Below, piece by piece: positions 11,924-24,716 of a stretch of 64,000 bases of DNA. A program made the position numbers and the translations under genes. How positions within the stretch are numbered: the first letter of the stretch is position 1; each line of letters opens with the position of its first letter. The notes under the pieces are model-generated. The model had not been told where the DNA came from. It saw only the letters and a list, made by a program, of their open reading frames with translations, and searched no databases. The stretch is from Sceloporus undulatus (Eukaryota; Chordata; Lepidosauria; Squamata; Phrynosomatidae). Location: positions 206,764,808 through 206,828,807 of the forward strand of contig NC_056523.1 in the NCBI RefSeq assembly GCF_019175285.1, in the 5' to 3' direction.

Positions 11924-14079
11924 TCAAGCAAGACAGAGCAGGAAGATATCAGCAGTCCAGGGAAGTTTAAGAATGAAAGAAGATGAATGAGGGCAATTCA
12001 GTAGTACTACAGCTTGCTTTCATGATAAACCTTTTGCTAGTCTATGCACTATATGGATGATGGTGCAGAAATTCAAGGGAGCTATTTAGAGCATTCACTA
12101 GAATATCATAAGTCATTTTTTTAAAAATCCTTTGGCTTTGCCAAAAATAGAAGGAAGGTTCAACCAATGCACACTCTAGATGTCTTAGCTAGCACATGCA
12201 TTATAGCCATAAGCTGCGTAAGATGAGTACATTTGCCTGGGAGTGGATGCCTTGCCAACTGCTCACCCCTAACTCAAGCCAGGAAGTCCCCAATGGTGCT
12301 GCCAGCTCACCTGGCACAGGAAATCAACAGCAAAGCTACCTGGGGAAAGATTAGGAACTAGCAGGTCACTGTGGAAGTCACTTCTGCAAAGAAAGACTGT
12401 AAAGGTAGCCCCCCCCAAAAAAAAACAGTAAGACCCTCTTATTGGCACAACTTTTCTATTCACTAAACATCTTTGTTTAATATTTTACATAATTTTGTCT
12501 AATCCCCAGAAACATGCATTAAATATTTTAATACTCACATGTGACTTATAGCTTCATTTACTGAGATCTGATTAATGAGAAAGACTGAACTCTAGAGATA
12601 TAATCAATCCTATCTTTGTCTCAAGATTTCAAAACTCTTTTTTCAAATTCTACAGCACACTGAAAGGCAGACTGAAGGCTTTCTTTTCTCTTTTGAATGT
12701 TACATTTTAGGGAAAAGGGGGTATAAACTGAGATAACAACAACAGCTAACTTAAAAATTAATATTACGGATAAATGGAAATGGCTGTCAATGAACACTGC
12801 TTTTGTCTTATCAAGATTCAACTATATCTGATATTTCTATGGCTGCTCTCCAAGTAGGGCGTTTGTACAGATCTAATTAGCTTAAATAATTTGGTGAAAT
12901 CTATTAGTGGGAGGTTTTGTGCATATATAATACTGCCCATCCTTATTATAGTAGATCACTCCATGGGCTTCGTTCCTTCTCACTTTCTTTTTCTTCCCAC
13001 CATGAAGATTTTCCCCAAACAATTTGTTACCAATTATGTTCAGTGAATAACCTGGTGCTGATGCAACACCTACCATAATTACCCTTGAAACTGCTGTCAA
13101 AAGTGGCAGGGAAGGGAATGCTCACATGAAAGGAGAAGGGAGGAGCATGTGAACCAATCTAATCATAACTAGGTGACTGAACACTGTAATGCTTCTGAGG
13201 TCCCCACTTCCCCACATGCATCTGCTGAGCAGAATGGGACCTCCAGAGAGCACCTATCTATCTTCCACCACCCATTAATGTGAATTCTCCCTTTTGTAGC
13301 AACTCATTAGGATGCTGCTGGGATTCCACTGGCATGTCCCATCTCTGATACTGCAGAGACATTTCTTTCCCTGCCCCAACCCTGGTGAAGGGACTAGACC
13401 AAGCAAAGACAAGTGAAAAAGGAGCCTGAAAGAGAGAAGTACTTTTAAATGAAAAAGTTGTATTCTAGGTAAAACATTTCAATAGTAAAAGTGTATCTCT
13501 TTACATGAAGGACCATCTTTCCTTCAGGCACAAGATTAAAAGTTACAAGTTGCAGACATATTAGATCCTTGCAGGCAAGACAGGAAAAATAATAAAAGCC
13601 CCTGACCTGACTAGCTAAGACATTCTCTCTGAGATTTGTAGTCCTTGATGTTCATAGGGAGCCTAGGCTCCTTTGACCAGCCTTGATCAGCTTCCCCAGG
13701 CATTCCTTTGTTAGAAGCTCTTTAGAGCCTCACCCCGCCCCCACATGGTCCTTTCTCAGGCTTTTTATAACCTCTGCTGAGAAGGATCTTGAAAATGCAC
13801 ATTCCTGCCCAACTCACCATCTCAATGGGCAATGGCTTTCTCATCTATACTGTGATACTGAGCAATACTGAAATGTAATTTAACCTCTTTACATCATTTA
13901 ACCATTTTGTTACCTGGATAGAAGGTCACCTGGGCTCAGATAATGGTAGGGCATATTATCACAAGCACTATCACATCTACAAAGCTTTACAGTGTCTTAA
14001 ATATTAGACACAGAATGCTGACTTGGTGGGAAACTCATCTATTTTCTATAGTTTCTATAGTTGGGAAACATGTATTTTA
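11924..14079. other. PTBP3: Intron 3, no recognisable feature
   Basis: AT-rich intron sequence without coding, repeat or RNA features that I can support. Confidence 0.4.
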
Positions 14080-14305
14080 CAGTCAGCCCTCCTTATCCGT
14101 GGATTTTTTATCCAGATTCAAGCATCCACTATTTGAAAATATTCAAAAAAATTATAAATTCCAGGTAGCAAACCTTGATTTTCCATTTTATATAAGGGAC
14201 ACCGTTTCACTATGCCATTGAAGTTAATGGGACTGAAGCATCCATAGATTTTGTTATTCACGGGAGATCCTGGAATTAAACTCCAGCGGATAACAGGGCC
14301 CACTG
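14080..14305. mobile_element. MER2/Tigger-like MITE, copy 1
   Basis: Starts CAGTCAGCCCTCCTTATCCG after TA and ends GGGCCCACTG before CA. The inside has TTTGAAAATATTC and TTCCATTTTATATAAGGGAC, shared with the copies at 21738, 36022 and 61803. Resembles MER2-type Tigger ends of mammals. Confidence 0.8.
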
Positions 14306-14650
14306 CACTTTGTTTTGTTTAAACCTGGCTTCTTGGGGGTTTTTTGGTCTATTAATGTGTAGAACTCCATCAATACTGGCCTAAATCAAATAAGAGAAGA
14401 ACCAGGTTGGTTCTTCTCTTAATTGAGTCCATATGAACACTCCACCACTGCTGCTGCAAATCCAATAGTCAGAAAAAGTTTTCAAGATGATCAGATTAGG
14501 GTGGTAGTCTCTGTCTGTGATTACATCAATATACTATGTAACTGCCGTAGAAATAAATCATAAGATGTAACTAGTCCAGAAGGCTTTTTGTCATGGAAAA
14601 TAGGCAGATGGCTATCTGCAGTGTGCTGCAAAATGTGTCCTTAATCATAC

Positions 14651-14726
14651 CTGTAGCAGGAGTAGAATTGCTCATGGTAAGAGGCCCGTACACGATATCA
14701 GAAGGAAGAAGCTCATCAGATCCACG
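14651..14726 (-). CDS. PTBP3: PTBP3 exon 3 (RGSDEL, NLS region)
   Basis: The exon has a C-rich acceptor (cccccacccccag) and donor gtatga. It is 76 nt, entering in phase 0 and ending one base into an Ala codon. It encodes RGSDELLPSDIVYGPLTMSN and five further residues (STPAT), the conserved KRGSDEL part of the nuclear localisation signal. The internal ATG at 14673-14675 (start of MSNSTPAT) corresponds to the downstream start used for shorter PTBP3 isoforms in mammals. Confidence 0.95.
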
Positions 14727-14896
14727 CTGGGGGTGGGGGGAGAGAAACATTAAAATGTAAATATATCCATGCTTCATTTGGATAACTAAGAATATTTATA
14801 TTATTATCTTTTTGGCAACAAAAAGTCCCAAGATTTTACATAAACCACAAAATAATCATTTTATTTCACTCGAAACTCCCATTTTATTAAATTAAA

Positions 14897-15187
14897 CAGT
14901 GCGCCCGTGTCATCCACGAGTGCTCCTTACGCAGCATCCAGCATATGCAGCTTATTTGCCCTATAATTAGAATGCCCCTGGTCTTCTCTCTTGTTTAAAA
15001 GTGCTGGTAAAAGAAATAAAATTACTGAAAGCCACATTGGGAAAAATCCTGGCGCACCCTAGAAGTAGTGATGGGGTATGCACCACAGCATGAGCCCCAT
15101 TACTTCTAATGGGGCTTGAGCATACACATTTTTTCCCTTATGCAGGGGGTCCAGAACGGATCCCTCACATAAGGAAAGGGCCCACTG
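14897..15187. mobile_element. Tigger-like MITE, other subfamily
   Basis: Left end CAGTGCGCCCGTGTCATCC and right end, reversed, CAGTGGGCCCTTTCCTTATG form imperfect inverted repeats. Right flank is TA. The inside contains a short palindrome around CCCATTACTTCTAATGGGG. Confidence 0.55.
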
Positions 15188-15593
15188 TACAATGCACTAA
15201 AGGATTGTATAAATAAAAATTAATTGAAACAACACTTGGTATCTAATACTTCAGGAACAAACATTCAATAAAAAGATTCTACATAAGATCCTTTTCCTAC
15301 CTATTCATCGGTTATAAATAAGCTGCCATTATTGCACACTGCCACTTAAACTGGTCATCTGAAGTTTTCTTTCTTTCATCACCAATGGCCGATACACAAA
15401 TCCCCCTTTATATCTTCATACTCTCTCTGAAAAGCCATGTACACTTATTTAATAAAGGCACCAACAGTCTGCAGAATGCAAAACACAACTCTGTGGGATC
15501 ACTCTGCTAAAAGCACATTGTGTTTAAAATTAACTTTCTTGGCAATTAACAACATACTTGGTTGTTAACAAGCTACTTGACAACTAACAACCT

Positions 15594-16620
15594 ATGGTCA
15601 AAAGTGCCTGTTATCAGCTTCGCCCTTTCCTGATATGCCAGCTGCACCCTTTCCTGGAAGTGAGGGACCTAGAAATTGTGGTGCATGTGCCGGTAACCTC
15701 ACAACTCAATTTCTGCAATGCTACTACTCTTGTGCTTAGTTCGGAAACTTCAGTTAGTGCAGAACATGGCAGCCATGTTGGTTTCTGGCAAAGCCAGAAG
15801 TAATCATGTAACACCTATTTTAAAATTAATCCACTGGCTGGCCATTAGTTTCTGGGCGCAGTACAAAGTGTTGGTTATGAGCTTTAATAATTAATAATAA
15901 TTTGTTTTATTTATATACCGCTATTCCAAAGATCATAGCGGTGAACAGCAAGTAAGCTAATTAGCAAGCTAATTTGCCCCCCAACAGTCTGGGTACTCAT
16001 TTTAGCGACCTCGAAAGGATGCAAGCCTGAGTCGAGCTTGGGCCCTTTTGCTGGTCTTGAACTCGCAACCTTGTGGTTTTGAGTGAATGGCTGCAGTACA
16101 GGCATGTAACTACTGCGCCACCAGGGCTCCCTTTTAAAGCCCTAAATGGCTTGGGTCCAATCTATCTTTGGGACCACCTCCTTCTGTATAATCCACCCGC
16201 ACACTCAAGTCCTCTGGGAAGAATTTATTGCAACCTATGTAAACTAGGCTGTCTTCAAGCACCCAGAAGACCTTTTCAGCAACTGCTCCCAGATTATGGA
16301 ACGGCCTGCCAGACAAGATCCGTCACATTACCATCTTAAACAGCTTTAAAAAACCTGTTAAGGCGTATCTCTTCTGGCAGGCTTTTCCTGAATAGATAAC
16401 CAGTCATCAAAATTGGAATCCGTTACTCCTCTGAATCAGCTATAGTCATTGATAGAGCTATTCATCTTGCTTATTTTAAGGTATGTTTTAAATTATGAAT
16501 TGTTTAACTGTTATATTGGGGGGGGGGGTGTTCTGGGATATGGGATTGTACAGTTTTAACTTGTAAGTCGCCCTGGTTGTCCTGGACAGAGAAGCAGGAT
16601 ATAAATTTTTAAAAATATAT
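15594..16620 (+). mobile_element. L2 LINE 3' part, split by a SINE
   Basis: The left part reads YQLRPFL, CQLHPFLE and a segment like LVQNMAAMLV. After a SINE insertion (15887-16131) the right part reads ALNGLGPIYLWDHLL, then ERPARQDPSH and FKKPVKAYLFWQAFP in mixed frames, and ends in an L2-type 3' UTR (AGAAGCAGGATATAAAT). The element is dead and 5'-truncated. Confidence 0.75.
15887..16131 (-). mobile_element. tRNA-derived SINE inserted in L2
   Basis: On the minus strand it begins GGGAGCCCTGGTGGCGCAGT and has GGTTGCGAGTTCAAGACC, the A and B boxes of a tRNA-type promoter. The 3' part ends AGCGGTATATAAATAAAAC, like the tail of the L2 it sits in, which suggests L2-driven mobilisation. Flanking tttaa may be the target duplication. 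Confidence 0.75.
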
Positions 16621-16904
16621 TTTTTTGATCAGCACTTTTAAACAAGAGAGAAGACTGAGGGGGGCTAATTATAGTGCAAAGAATTGACAAAAATACAATG
16701 TTTTCTCCAAATACACTGAGGGAGGGCAAAAACCACTCACATCTACTTGGCTAGCTGCCTCTCCCTGCATTCAAGCAAGCTACCTAGTATACCAGATGAT
16801 AAAAACATGCCAGTGGTAGTAGAGGTGTCTGGTAACAGTGGCAGGACTTTTGGCAAAAATAATCAGAGCTACTCATCTTGCTAAGGAACCCCTCCTCCCC
16901 ATAT

Positions 16905-16955
16905 GGTCACCTTAGCATCACTGTAAGTTGGAAATGCCTTGAAGGCACACAACTA
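16905..16955 (+). mobile_element. Sauria SINE 3' end fragment
   Basis: GTCACCTTAGCATCACTGTA...TGGAAATGCCTTGAAGGCAC is the BovB-like 3' end of Sauria SINEs. Confidence 0.6.
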
Positions 16956-17999
16956 ATACTACTACAAAGAAAGAATAGACTTTGTTTCAAATCCATCACC
17001 ACACACACACACCCCTCTCTCAATATGGCTGAAAACAAAAGCATTATGACAAACTGTAATCTGACAGGTTCAGAAGCACAGTACAACATCAAGGGAGGGG
17101 ATCAGCACAATGGCAAAGATCCAGTGGTGTCTTTCCATATCTAAGTATCTACAGTATTTCCATATTCAGCAGAATAAGGACCAAGGAATGCTGACTTTAT
17201 TTGCTCTGCAAAAACTGCTGTTGTAGCTACTCACAATGACACCACTTGCTATGTTCAATATTTCTAAGACATCATCATCAATAGTCTGAGAACACCAAGG
17301 AGCAGAAAACAGGTAGTTGAAACTCAGTGTGACTATTCCAACTCTGTTTTAGGATGACATGCTGCAAGGTAAGGTGGCCTGAGAGAATAATACTTGTGCT
17401 TTTGTTTTTTGATATAAAAAGCAAACTGTTCCTTCCTGCCGTCTGCAGCATCAACTCCTCCCACAAACGCTTCAACATTTCACAGCTTGTTCTTGTGTTC
17501 CACAGTACACAGTATAGTGTGATGCAACATTTGTGTTACACAAATTCTTGGTCCAGTAGGCAATATGTGAAATAAGATAGCAAATGGACTAAGTTTAAGA
17601 AATTATTGTAGTGAGCCAGGATCACATCAAGCATGCTCTTGGTCCTTGGAGGATGGTGGTGAACATGAAAAACTAGACTCTAGCCTGGCCTGCTTAAGAT
17701 AAAAGGAAGAGACGGGTGCTTCAAGTTCAGGTTCAAGGGCAATGAAATGACAGTGGAATAACAGGCGAATCCTCCTTCTTCATATGTTAGTGTATGTACA
17801 TTTGTACACCTTAATATCTAGTAAATGTTTGCTAGACCTCAATAAAAAAATTAAATGGGTTTTATCCTAAATTTAGTTTGTTTATAAATCAACACTATAG
17901 CAATAATGGCTTGCTTTGTATTACATTTTCAATGCAATTGCAATTAAAAGACAAAGCTAAATATTTACAACAATCAAATTCAAAACAGATATGAATGAT
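16956..17999. other. PTBP3: Intron 2, no recognisable feature
   Basis: Apart from a short CA run near 17000 I see nothing. Confidence 0.4.
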
Positions 18000-18530
18000 C
18001 CATCAGTTAGAATAAGGGCCTCTATCATCTGGCAGGAATTCAAGCTGTTCTGGATGGGGTCACCCTGATGGCTGATGCTTCTGGCTGCCCAGATTTCAAC
18101 AACTGCAAGTCATAGTAGTAAAGGTACCACACAAGCTGAACTTATTTTTGGAGGTCCGATCACCAATGGATATAGTGACACATGTTTTACACTGGGTCAC
18201 ATTTGAAAGGGGGGTGGGAAACTTCAGATGAGACAAAGCGAAACTAGACTTTTGCCCAATTATACAGAGCACACGAGTCCCTTGTTATGACAAATTCAAT
18301 GGCTTTCAGCCTGTTTCCATGCACAATTCAAAGCACTGGTTATGGTCAATAATGCCCTGTATGATGGGTTCCAGATCTTTGAAGCAATATTACTGTTCAG
18401 TTAAGGCCTGAATGACGAGTTTTGAGATCTTCAAGGGAGGCCTTTCTCTTGCTCCTATACCTGATGGACACAGTTAGCAGTGAAGGAAGAATGGAATTTG
18501 CTTGTGGACACAGTCTGGCTCTGGAACCCC
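18000..18530 (+). mobile_element. L2-like LINE fragment
   Basis: Contains CAATTCAAAGCACTGGTTAT and AATGCCCTGTATGATGGGTT, parallel to the L2 stretch at 15860-16150, preceded by a decayed region. Coding frames are lost. Confidence 0.45.
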
Positions 18531-18542
18531 CCCCCCCCCCCC

Positions 18543-18748
18543 ATATGTGTGTGCCTACATGTTTCTGACTTGCAGCAACCTCAGGGTGACCCTATCGTGG
18601 AGTTTTCTTGGCAAGATGTGTTTGCCATTGCCTTCCCCTGAGGCTGAGAGCATGTGACTTGCCCAAGGTCACTCAGTGAGTTTCATGGATGAGAAGGTAA
18701 TTGAATTCTGATATCCAAGGTCACAGTCCAACACTCAAATCACCCTAT
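18543..18748 (-). mobile_element. Sauria SINE
   Basis: On the minus strand it has GGTGATTTGAGTGTTGGAC, then TTGGGCAAGTCACATGC, GAGGCTGAG analogues and a tail like CGATAGGGTCACCCTGAGGT. tRNA-like head and BovB-like tail. Confidence 0.7.
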
Positions 18749-18934
18749 TAAGAGAGATTAGAGGGTCTTCCTTCCTATGATCCTTCTGTCCAGAGGCAGA
18801 CACATCTTCTATTCAGGTGGCCTTTGGCAACTGACACTGCTGTCTAAAAGGATTTTAATTGCATAGGTGCTTTTTAATTGGTGCTTTTAAACGGTACTTT
18901 ACATTTTTATGCTTTTGTTCGTGTTTTAGATGTA

Positions 18935-19184
18935 CAGTGGTACCCCGGGATACGAAATGATCGCGTTACGAAATTTCCGGGGTACGAAAAAGTTAGATTG
19001 GAAAAAACTGTTCCGGGTTACGATATTTTTTTCAGGTTACGAAATTTATTTCGGCGCGAAATTCAAACGCAAAGCGCGGCTAGCGGCTTTCCAGCGCTAA
19101 CGGAAAGCCTTTTCGGGTTGCGAAATTATTGGGTTACAAACGGAACGGCGGAACAAATTAATTTCGTAACCTGAGGTAGCACTG
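18935..19184. mobile_element. Tigger/pogo-like MITE, copy 2 (GGGTTACGAAA family)
   Basis: A 250-bp element flanked by TA on both sides, with ends CAGTGGTACCCCGGGATACG and, reversed, CAGTGCTACCTCAGGTTACG. Internal GTTACGAAATTTCCGGGG is shared with copy 3 at 62968. Confidence 0.85.
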
Positions 19185-19199
19185 TATTTGTTCTGTTTA

Positions 19200-19560
19200 C
19201 TTGTAAACTGCCTTTGTGAAAAGACCACCCAAAAGGGCGGTCTGCTGCCGCCCTTGTTTGCTGCATGAGGCAGCTGCAGCAGACAAACCGCACAGCTCCC
19301 CCGCACAGCAAAAAGAAGCCACAAAAAGCAGCTTCTTTTTCCGGTGTGGTTGTGACGCTGCAAGGTGCCAATGGCGCCCTTGAGGCGTCACAAGGGCACC
19401 AAGATGTGCGGACGCTAGGCATCCGTCATGTCAAAATGGCAGCACCCATGTGCATAGGGCACCGCCATTTTGATGCCCTCATCATGTGCGAGGGGCAAGG
19501 GGAGTCTAAAAGCGCCGCCCCTCTCACGTGACGACGGCGCCTCTATGAGCGGGTCTATAA
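19200..19560. repeat. CpG-rich interspersed repeat, copy A
   Basis: A GC- and CpG-rich block unlike its surroundings. The part GCAGCTTCTTTTTCCGGTGT and GGTTGTGACGCTGCAAGGTG aligns with the block at 25740-26045. Short ORFs on both strands are not conserved between the copies, so it is probably a non-coding transposon. Confidence 0.55.
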
Positions 19561-20244
19561 AGTGCCAAAAAGTTACTTTAAAATGCAGAGTGTATTGATG
19601 GGGCTATGAACTCTAAAGGATACACACTCCTCTGTAAAAAGATACTGAGATTTGTTGTCATGACATTCTAATTTTGGAAGGATGCAACTTGCATTTGATA
19701 AGGGTGTATTTTTGAGATGAATTACAAAGTTGCATATATGCTCACCTTTTCACTGTTTTCCTTTCAATGTGAAATTAATATAAAACCAAACATAAATGTG
19801 AAATGTAACTATGTTTTCTTTTTTTCCTCTCTACCTTTTTTGTCCAATCTGCCTGAAACATAGCTGGGATGATGTCTAAGAGTACTACAATGTCTGCATG
19901 TTTCATGTCATTCGAATAGAAAATGAAGTTACAAAGCAAGAACTTGTAGAAGCCATCTCTGTGCCTCAGGTCTCTGAATATGTGGGGCAAACAGTTCAAA
20001 CAGCCAACATGTGTTCTGCTTTGCATTAACGGGGGAAAGGGCTAAATATCTGTTGAAATATACTCATCCATTCTCCCTACTTCAAGATGCTTTCTTCTAT
20101 AAGACAAAGTGATCAAATTCCAGCTAAACTAGCTCATCTTACCTCCCTGCCTGAGGGAGCAAATAATAGTTAAAATCTGCATTATGGTGCACACAGTGAT
20201 CAAACTCCAGGTTTTATTACCAGCCTAATTCTCTGCATCAGAGA

Positions 20245-20467
20245 TCCATAGTAGTACAACAGTTTGTGCACTGGACTACAACTTTGAAAAACAGGGTTCA
20301 AATACCCACTCTACCATGAAAATCCATCAGGTGACCTTGGATGTCATACCTTCAGAAGGCAAAGACAAATCTACTTTGAAATATATTTTTTTGCTAAGAA
20401 AACTCCATGATAGGCTCACCTTAGGGTTGCCAGAAGTCAAAAACAACTTGAAGGCACACAATAATTA
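20245..20467 (+). mobile_element. Sauria SINE
   Basis: tRNA-like head with CACTGGACTACAACTTTG and GGGTTCAAATACCCAC (B box), middle GTGACCTTGGATGTCA, tail GATAGGCTCACCTTAGGGTT and ACTTGAAGGCACACAATAAT. Confidence 0.8.
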
Positions 20468-20673
20468 TTTGCATCATAATGGAAAATATTATCTTAACAG
20501 TACCTGTTCTAAGTTTCACTTACTTCCCTGCTGTACCCCTTCAAAGTCATCCTTGTAATCTCTAGGCTCCTCTGGCCTCGAGACTCTCTTCTCCCAAAAC
20601 TTTTTTAGAAGTCAATTTTAAAGAACAGCTCTTTTGTCTTAAAGCAAGATATAGGTCCCGCCACACTTTGGTT

Positions 20674-20751
20674 CCCCCCCCCCCCCCCTCCCCCCCCCCC
20701 CCCCCCAATCCCCCAGGTTGGCCCCCCCCCCTCCCCCCCCCCCCCCCCCCG
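20674..20751. repeat. Long poly-C tract
   Basis: About 78 bases that are nearly all C, broken by a few T, A and GG. The minus strand would be G-quadruplex prone. The exact length is likely unreliable. Confidence 0.85.
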
Positions 20752-21737
20752 CCTCATTTTCAGGTTGGTGCAGCATGTAGTGGGTTATAGGAAGCTCTCT
20801 GTTTAATTGCCTCTAAAACAGAGAATCTTTATGCCTGGAATGGATAAGTCTGATGTACTGAGAAAATGGTACAAAATTTCAACCTGAAGTTACCAGAGAA
20901 GACAAGATGGGTCTCCAGTGAAGTCAACAGAAAGCTTCATGAACAAGACTACCAAAACATATTTGTTCATGTCAGCAGGGCAGATTGAAATAAGCAAAAA
21001 GAAATGTAATTTACATTCAATTTCCCCCTGAAACTTCTTCATTTCCTAGTCTAAATCTTGCAAGTTAACCATTTTAATTTACAATCAGATTACTTATACT
21101 ATTTTTAATAAATCTTGATATTTTTCATACATTTCATGTGCTTGTCATGACTTATAGAAGGAAATGTTTTTTTTTAAATATTCCTTTATAGGATCTATCA
21201 GTACACATCATAATCTGTGAGGCTCCATTGAAGAAAACACGAAATTTTTCACTGGACAATACTGTATTGTCTTCTCTTGTCAATCTTGCATTAGCTGTAT
21301 CATATGTTTCAATGTTTTGGTTTTGCTATATCATTCCACAGAATTTCCCTACACATTGAACCATGTTTTCTCTGAATAATGACAACCCAGGTTGGTCAAA
21401 ACGTGTTGGAATGCTCCAGGACTACAAAAAACAAAGTTCAGTGCAACAGTGGCAGTATATTTGTGCAGCTTTGGATTGAACCCTGTATTTTCACCATCTT
21501 AAGAAAATAACACAAACTTGAAAGCATTCCTTGGTGGATACTTTACAAGTTTTATATACAATCATTTGTATACCCCTCCTACTCACATAGCTTTAAAACA
21601 TTTGAAATACAGATTGCTCTTCATTTTTCCTAAAAAGACCTTTCCTCCAGGCAAGACAAAATCAGGACAACCAAAAAGGCATCCATTATAATTGCCGCTC
21701 TAAAAATCAAGAGTTTGTCCCTCTGGGAATGCTTATA

Positions 21738-21949
21738 CAGTGGGCTGTTGGTATCTGCTAGGGTTTGGTTCCATTACCTTGTCATGGATACCAAAACCCA
21801 TGGATGCTCAAGTTTCATTGCATACAGTAGTGTAGTAAAATGGTGTCCCTTATAAAAAATGGCAAAACCAAGGTTGCTTTTTGGAATTGTTTTGTGTGAA
21901 TATTTTCAAGCAGTGGATGGTTGAATCCATGGATATGAAAGGCTGACTG
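21738..21949. mobile_element. MER2/Tigger-like MITE, copy 2
   Basis: A 212-bp element between TA dinucleotides, from CAGTGGGCTGTTGGTATCTG to GAAAGGCTGACTG. Internal GGTGTCCCTTATAAAAAATG and GAATATTTTCAAG match the other copies, here in the opposite orientation. Confidence 0.8.
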
Positions 21950-21951
21950 TA

Positions 21952-24716
21952 CTGTCTTATAATCTTAACAACAACAACAATGCTGAAAAAGATGCACTTT
22001 GATTGTGTTACACTTTGTTAGTTCCCCAGTCTTGCTGAAACTGTCCTGGTTGCCTGTTTTCTTTAAGGAACATCAATTCTATACTAGTCTTTCTGTAGAA
22101 GCCTCATGCAGTTTTATAACTAAGCAAAAGCATACCATTCCAGAAGTCCCAAGCTGAGAAGAGATTTGCTGTTAAGATTCAAAATTCCTATGTTTTTTAA
22201 CATTTAAGTTCAAACATTAATTTGTTATGAGTGAAGTAACCTTATACTTGTAAACAGCTTCCAATATCACTTACATACAGGTGTGGTGCCAAAGTCAGGT
22301 GTCAGTTTCAATGTGGAAATTCACACATAAAAGTCCTCTTCAGAACTTGGCTAAATCATTCTTAGGCTAACTCACATATTGCAATATTGTGAAGATTCAT
22401 ACAACAGTTTTCTGAGCATCTTGCAAGAAGGGCAAAACACAAATCTAAATGTAGATTCATTTAGTAGCTTTAAAATGGCAAGGGAGCACTACTGTTTTTA
22501 CATTCTGTGGTTAAGTATTATGAGTTCTTCTAGACTGGTCGAAAAAAAGTGTAAGTTCTTGGAATATAACCCCATGGGGTTTTGATATGTGTCTCCTTTA
22601 CAACCATTCATTTCCATTCTTGATTATTATTTTTGGTAAGAATTCTTAGATTTGCACTAGGGCTTTTCCAAAAGCCTTTTTTTAATGGGATCCTATGGCT
22701 TGAAAGGAAAATTTTCCCATCCTCTCTATTTTAAAATGGTTTCTTACAATTAGAATGTTATAATGCAAAAACTGCTATTTTACTGAAGCACTGTAACTGT
22801 AAGGGGGGAAAAAATAAAGAGAAAAGGAGACCTCCCCTCCGAATTGAAAGGAAGCCCATTCAAGAATGGGAATAAAGTGTTGCAGTTGGTGCTGGGAACT
22901 GCCAGAAAACAGCCTTGGATAACAAAAATGTCATTCAGCATTTTTACCACACGCACACACACAACTATAGCAATAAATACTGCAGATTCCCAGTACATTT
23001 GCCCTATCTGCAAGAACTGAACTAAGCCTACAGAAAGAATATATTTCATAATGCAAATTACCCAAAGGAGACAGCAACAATCTTCACTAACAACAAAACC
23101 ATCTCATTTCGCTACTGGTTCAACAAGTTGAGCAGCAATCTCCCTAGAAACAGGGCTGTTAGTTTAACAGAGAGAGGGAGGGAGAGCAGCTGTTTCAGTC
23201 TTCCTTTTGCTCTGGCAGGGTTAGCAGACAGCTAGTTCCATTGTCTAATGTATCAATTATTGAAGCTCATTGCTAGATCAGTATCAAGATACTCTGGGCC
23301 TAACGAAAAGCATACAAGACTGTAATTAAAGAGCCACTGAGAAAGAATGTCTATAACTCAAGGAAAGGATTCAGCGTCTATACAGAACTAAGTGGAATAA
23401 TAAAATCAAGATAGTTGAAACCGTTGAGTCTTTACTAAAACATTCATCAACGAGCTAGAAATTTCCTTAGAATTCTCTTTTCACTAAATTGAAAGGGGGA
23501 GGAGGCAATATGCTTTCAGAAACTGGTGGCATGATTTGATTTAAAATAGGCTGTATATAATGTGCAAAAATTAACCCATTCTGGACATATGTATGGCTTG
23601 ATAGATATAGATATATAAAATCAGAGTGGACCATGTATCTTCTACTCCAGCTGCTTTGCTTCTCTTTCCTGGAAAACCCTAACTCTGGGCTATGGTAGCC
23701 ACAAGTCCAGACGACACAAGGAGGAGGAAGGTAAGAGAGCGGCAGCATAAACTATTCTAATATATTAACTCTATATATATCATCTGTATGAAATTAAAAT
23801 ACAACAGACCTCTGCAAAGAACCAAAGAAAGACCACAAGAAATGTTTTGAATTAGAAATTGTACCTTTAACAAAATTCTATGGTTCATTACAGCACAGTA
23901 TTTGACAGCAAGCTAAATGAGGAAAGGGTTGAAATATAATGTATAGCAATTAAGTCAAGCCTCTTAGCTCTTAACACTTTGAAATGTTGCTTATGAATGA
24001 AAAATAAGAAAGTTATTAATGTGGTACAGTCACATATTTTGTATTTCCCACATCTGCATGTCCTTCATGTTTCCATTAGCACTGTAGAATTCTGCCAGTC
24101 TACTTGAACTCTCTTGGCCTCAAATAATGCAAACAAATGTACAGGTGACAGGTCTCAAATATTTCAGTGGGCAAAAGCTAGGAGAATCTGTAAATGTAGA
24201 GTGTCCAGATCAGTGAGGGCCTACATAAAACCTGGTATCTGTATAAAACATAAACCTAGTACACTTTCAGCATTTTTTAAAAATACATTCTTAGTAAGGC
24301 TCACTATGGATATTTCAAATGGTTAAATGTAATTGATTTCAATACTACCACAGGTAGGCCAAGTAATGAAGTTTAATGATAACTTATAACATTTATTAGA
24401 AATAAAAATACATTTCGAAGGTTTGCTGACTGGGGGGAGGCGGGAACACAGCAGATCCAAATAACCCACACACAAAAAAGGAAGAACACCTTTAACTCAA
24501 AAGCCCCAGCAGTGAATATACTGCCACCTAGTCATCATTCAGTTCAAAGCAATGATTACCACCTAAACTGCAAACAAAGTGCCAGATTGAAACAAACAGA
24601 ATGTGACATCTAAATCCCATGGCAACACAATTTTTATAACAGAGCCAATGTTACCTCATAAGACAGCATCCTGAAAGAAACTGCTCTGTTTCTAAATGAG
24701 AGATCTGTTATTATAT
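21952..24716. other. PTBP3: Intron 2, no recognisable feature
   Basis: AT-rich, with a few CA and AG runs (about 22950 and 23170). No repeats or genes that I can name. Confidence 0.4.

Noticed and set aside
15887-16131. A genuine tRNA gene on the minus strand
   Set aside because: Box A- and B-like parts are followed by a SINE body and an A/T tail; no cloverleaf can be drawn.
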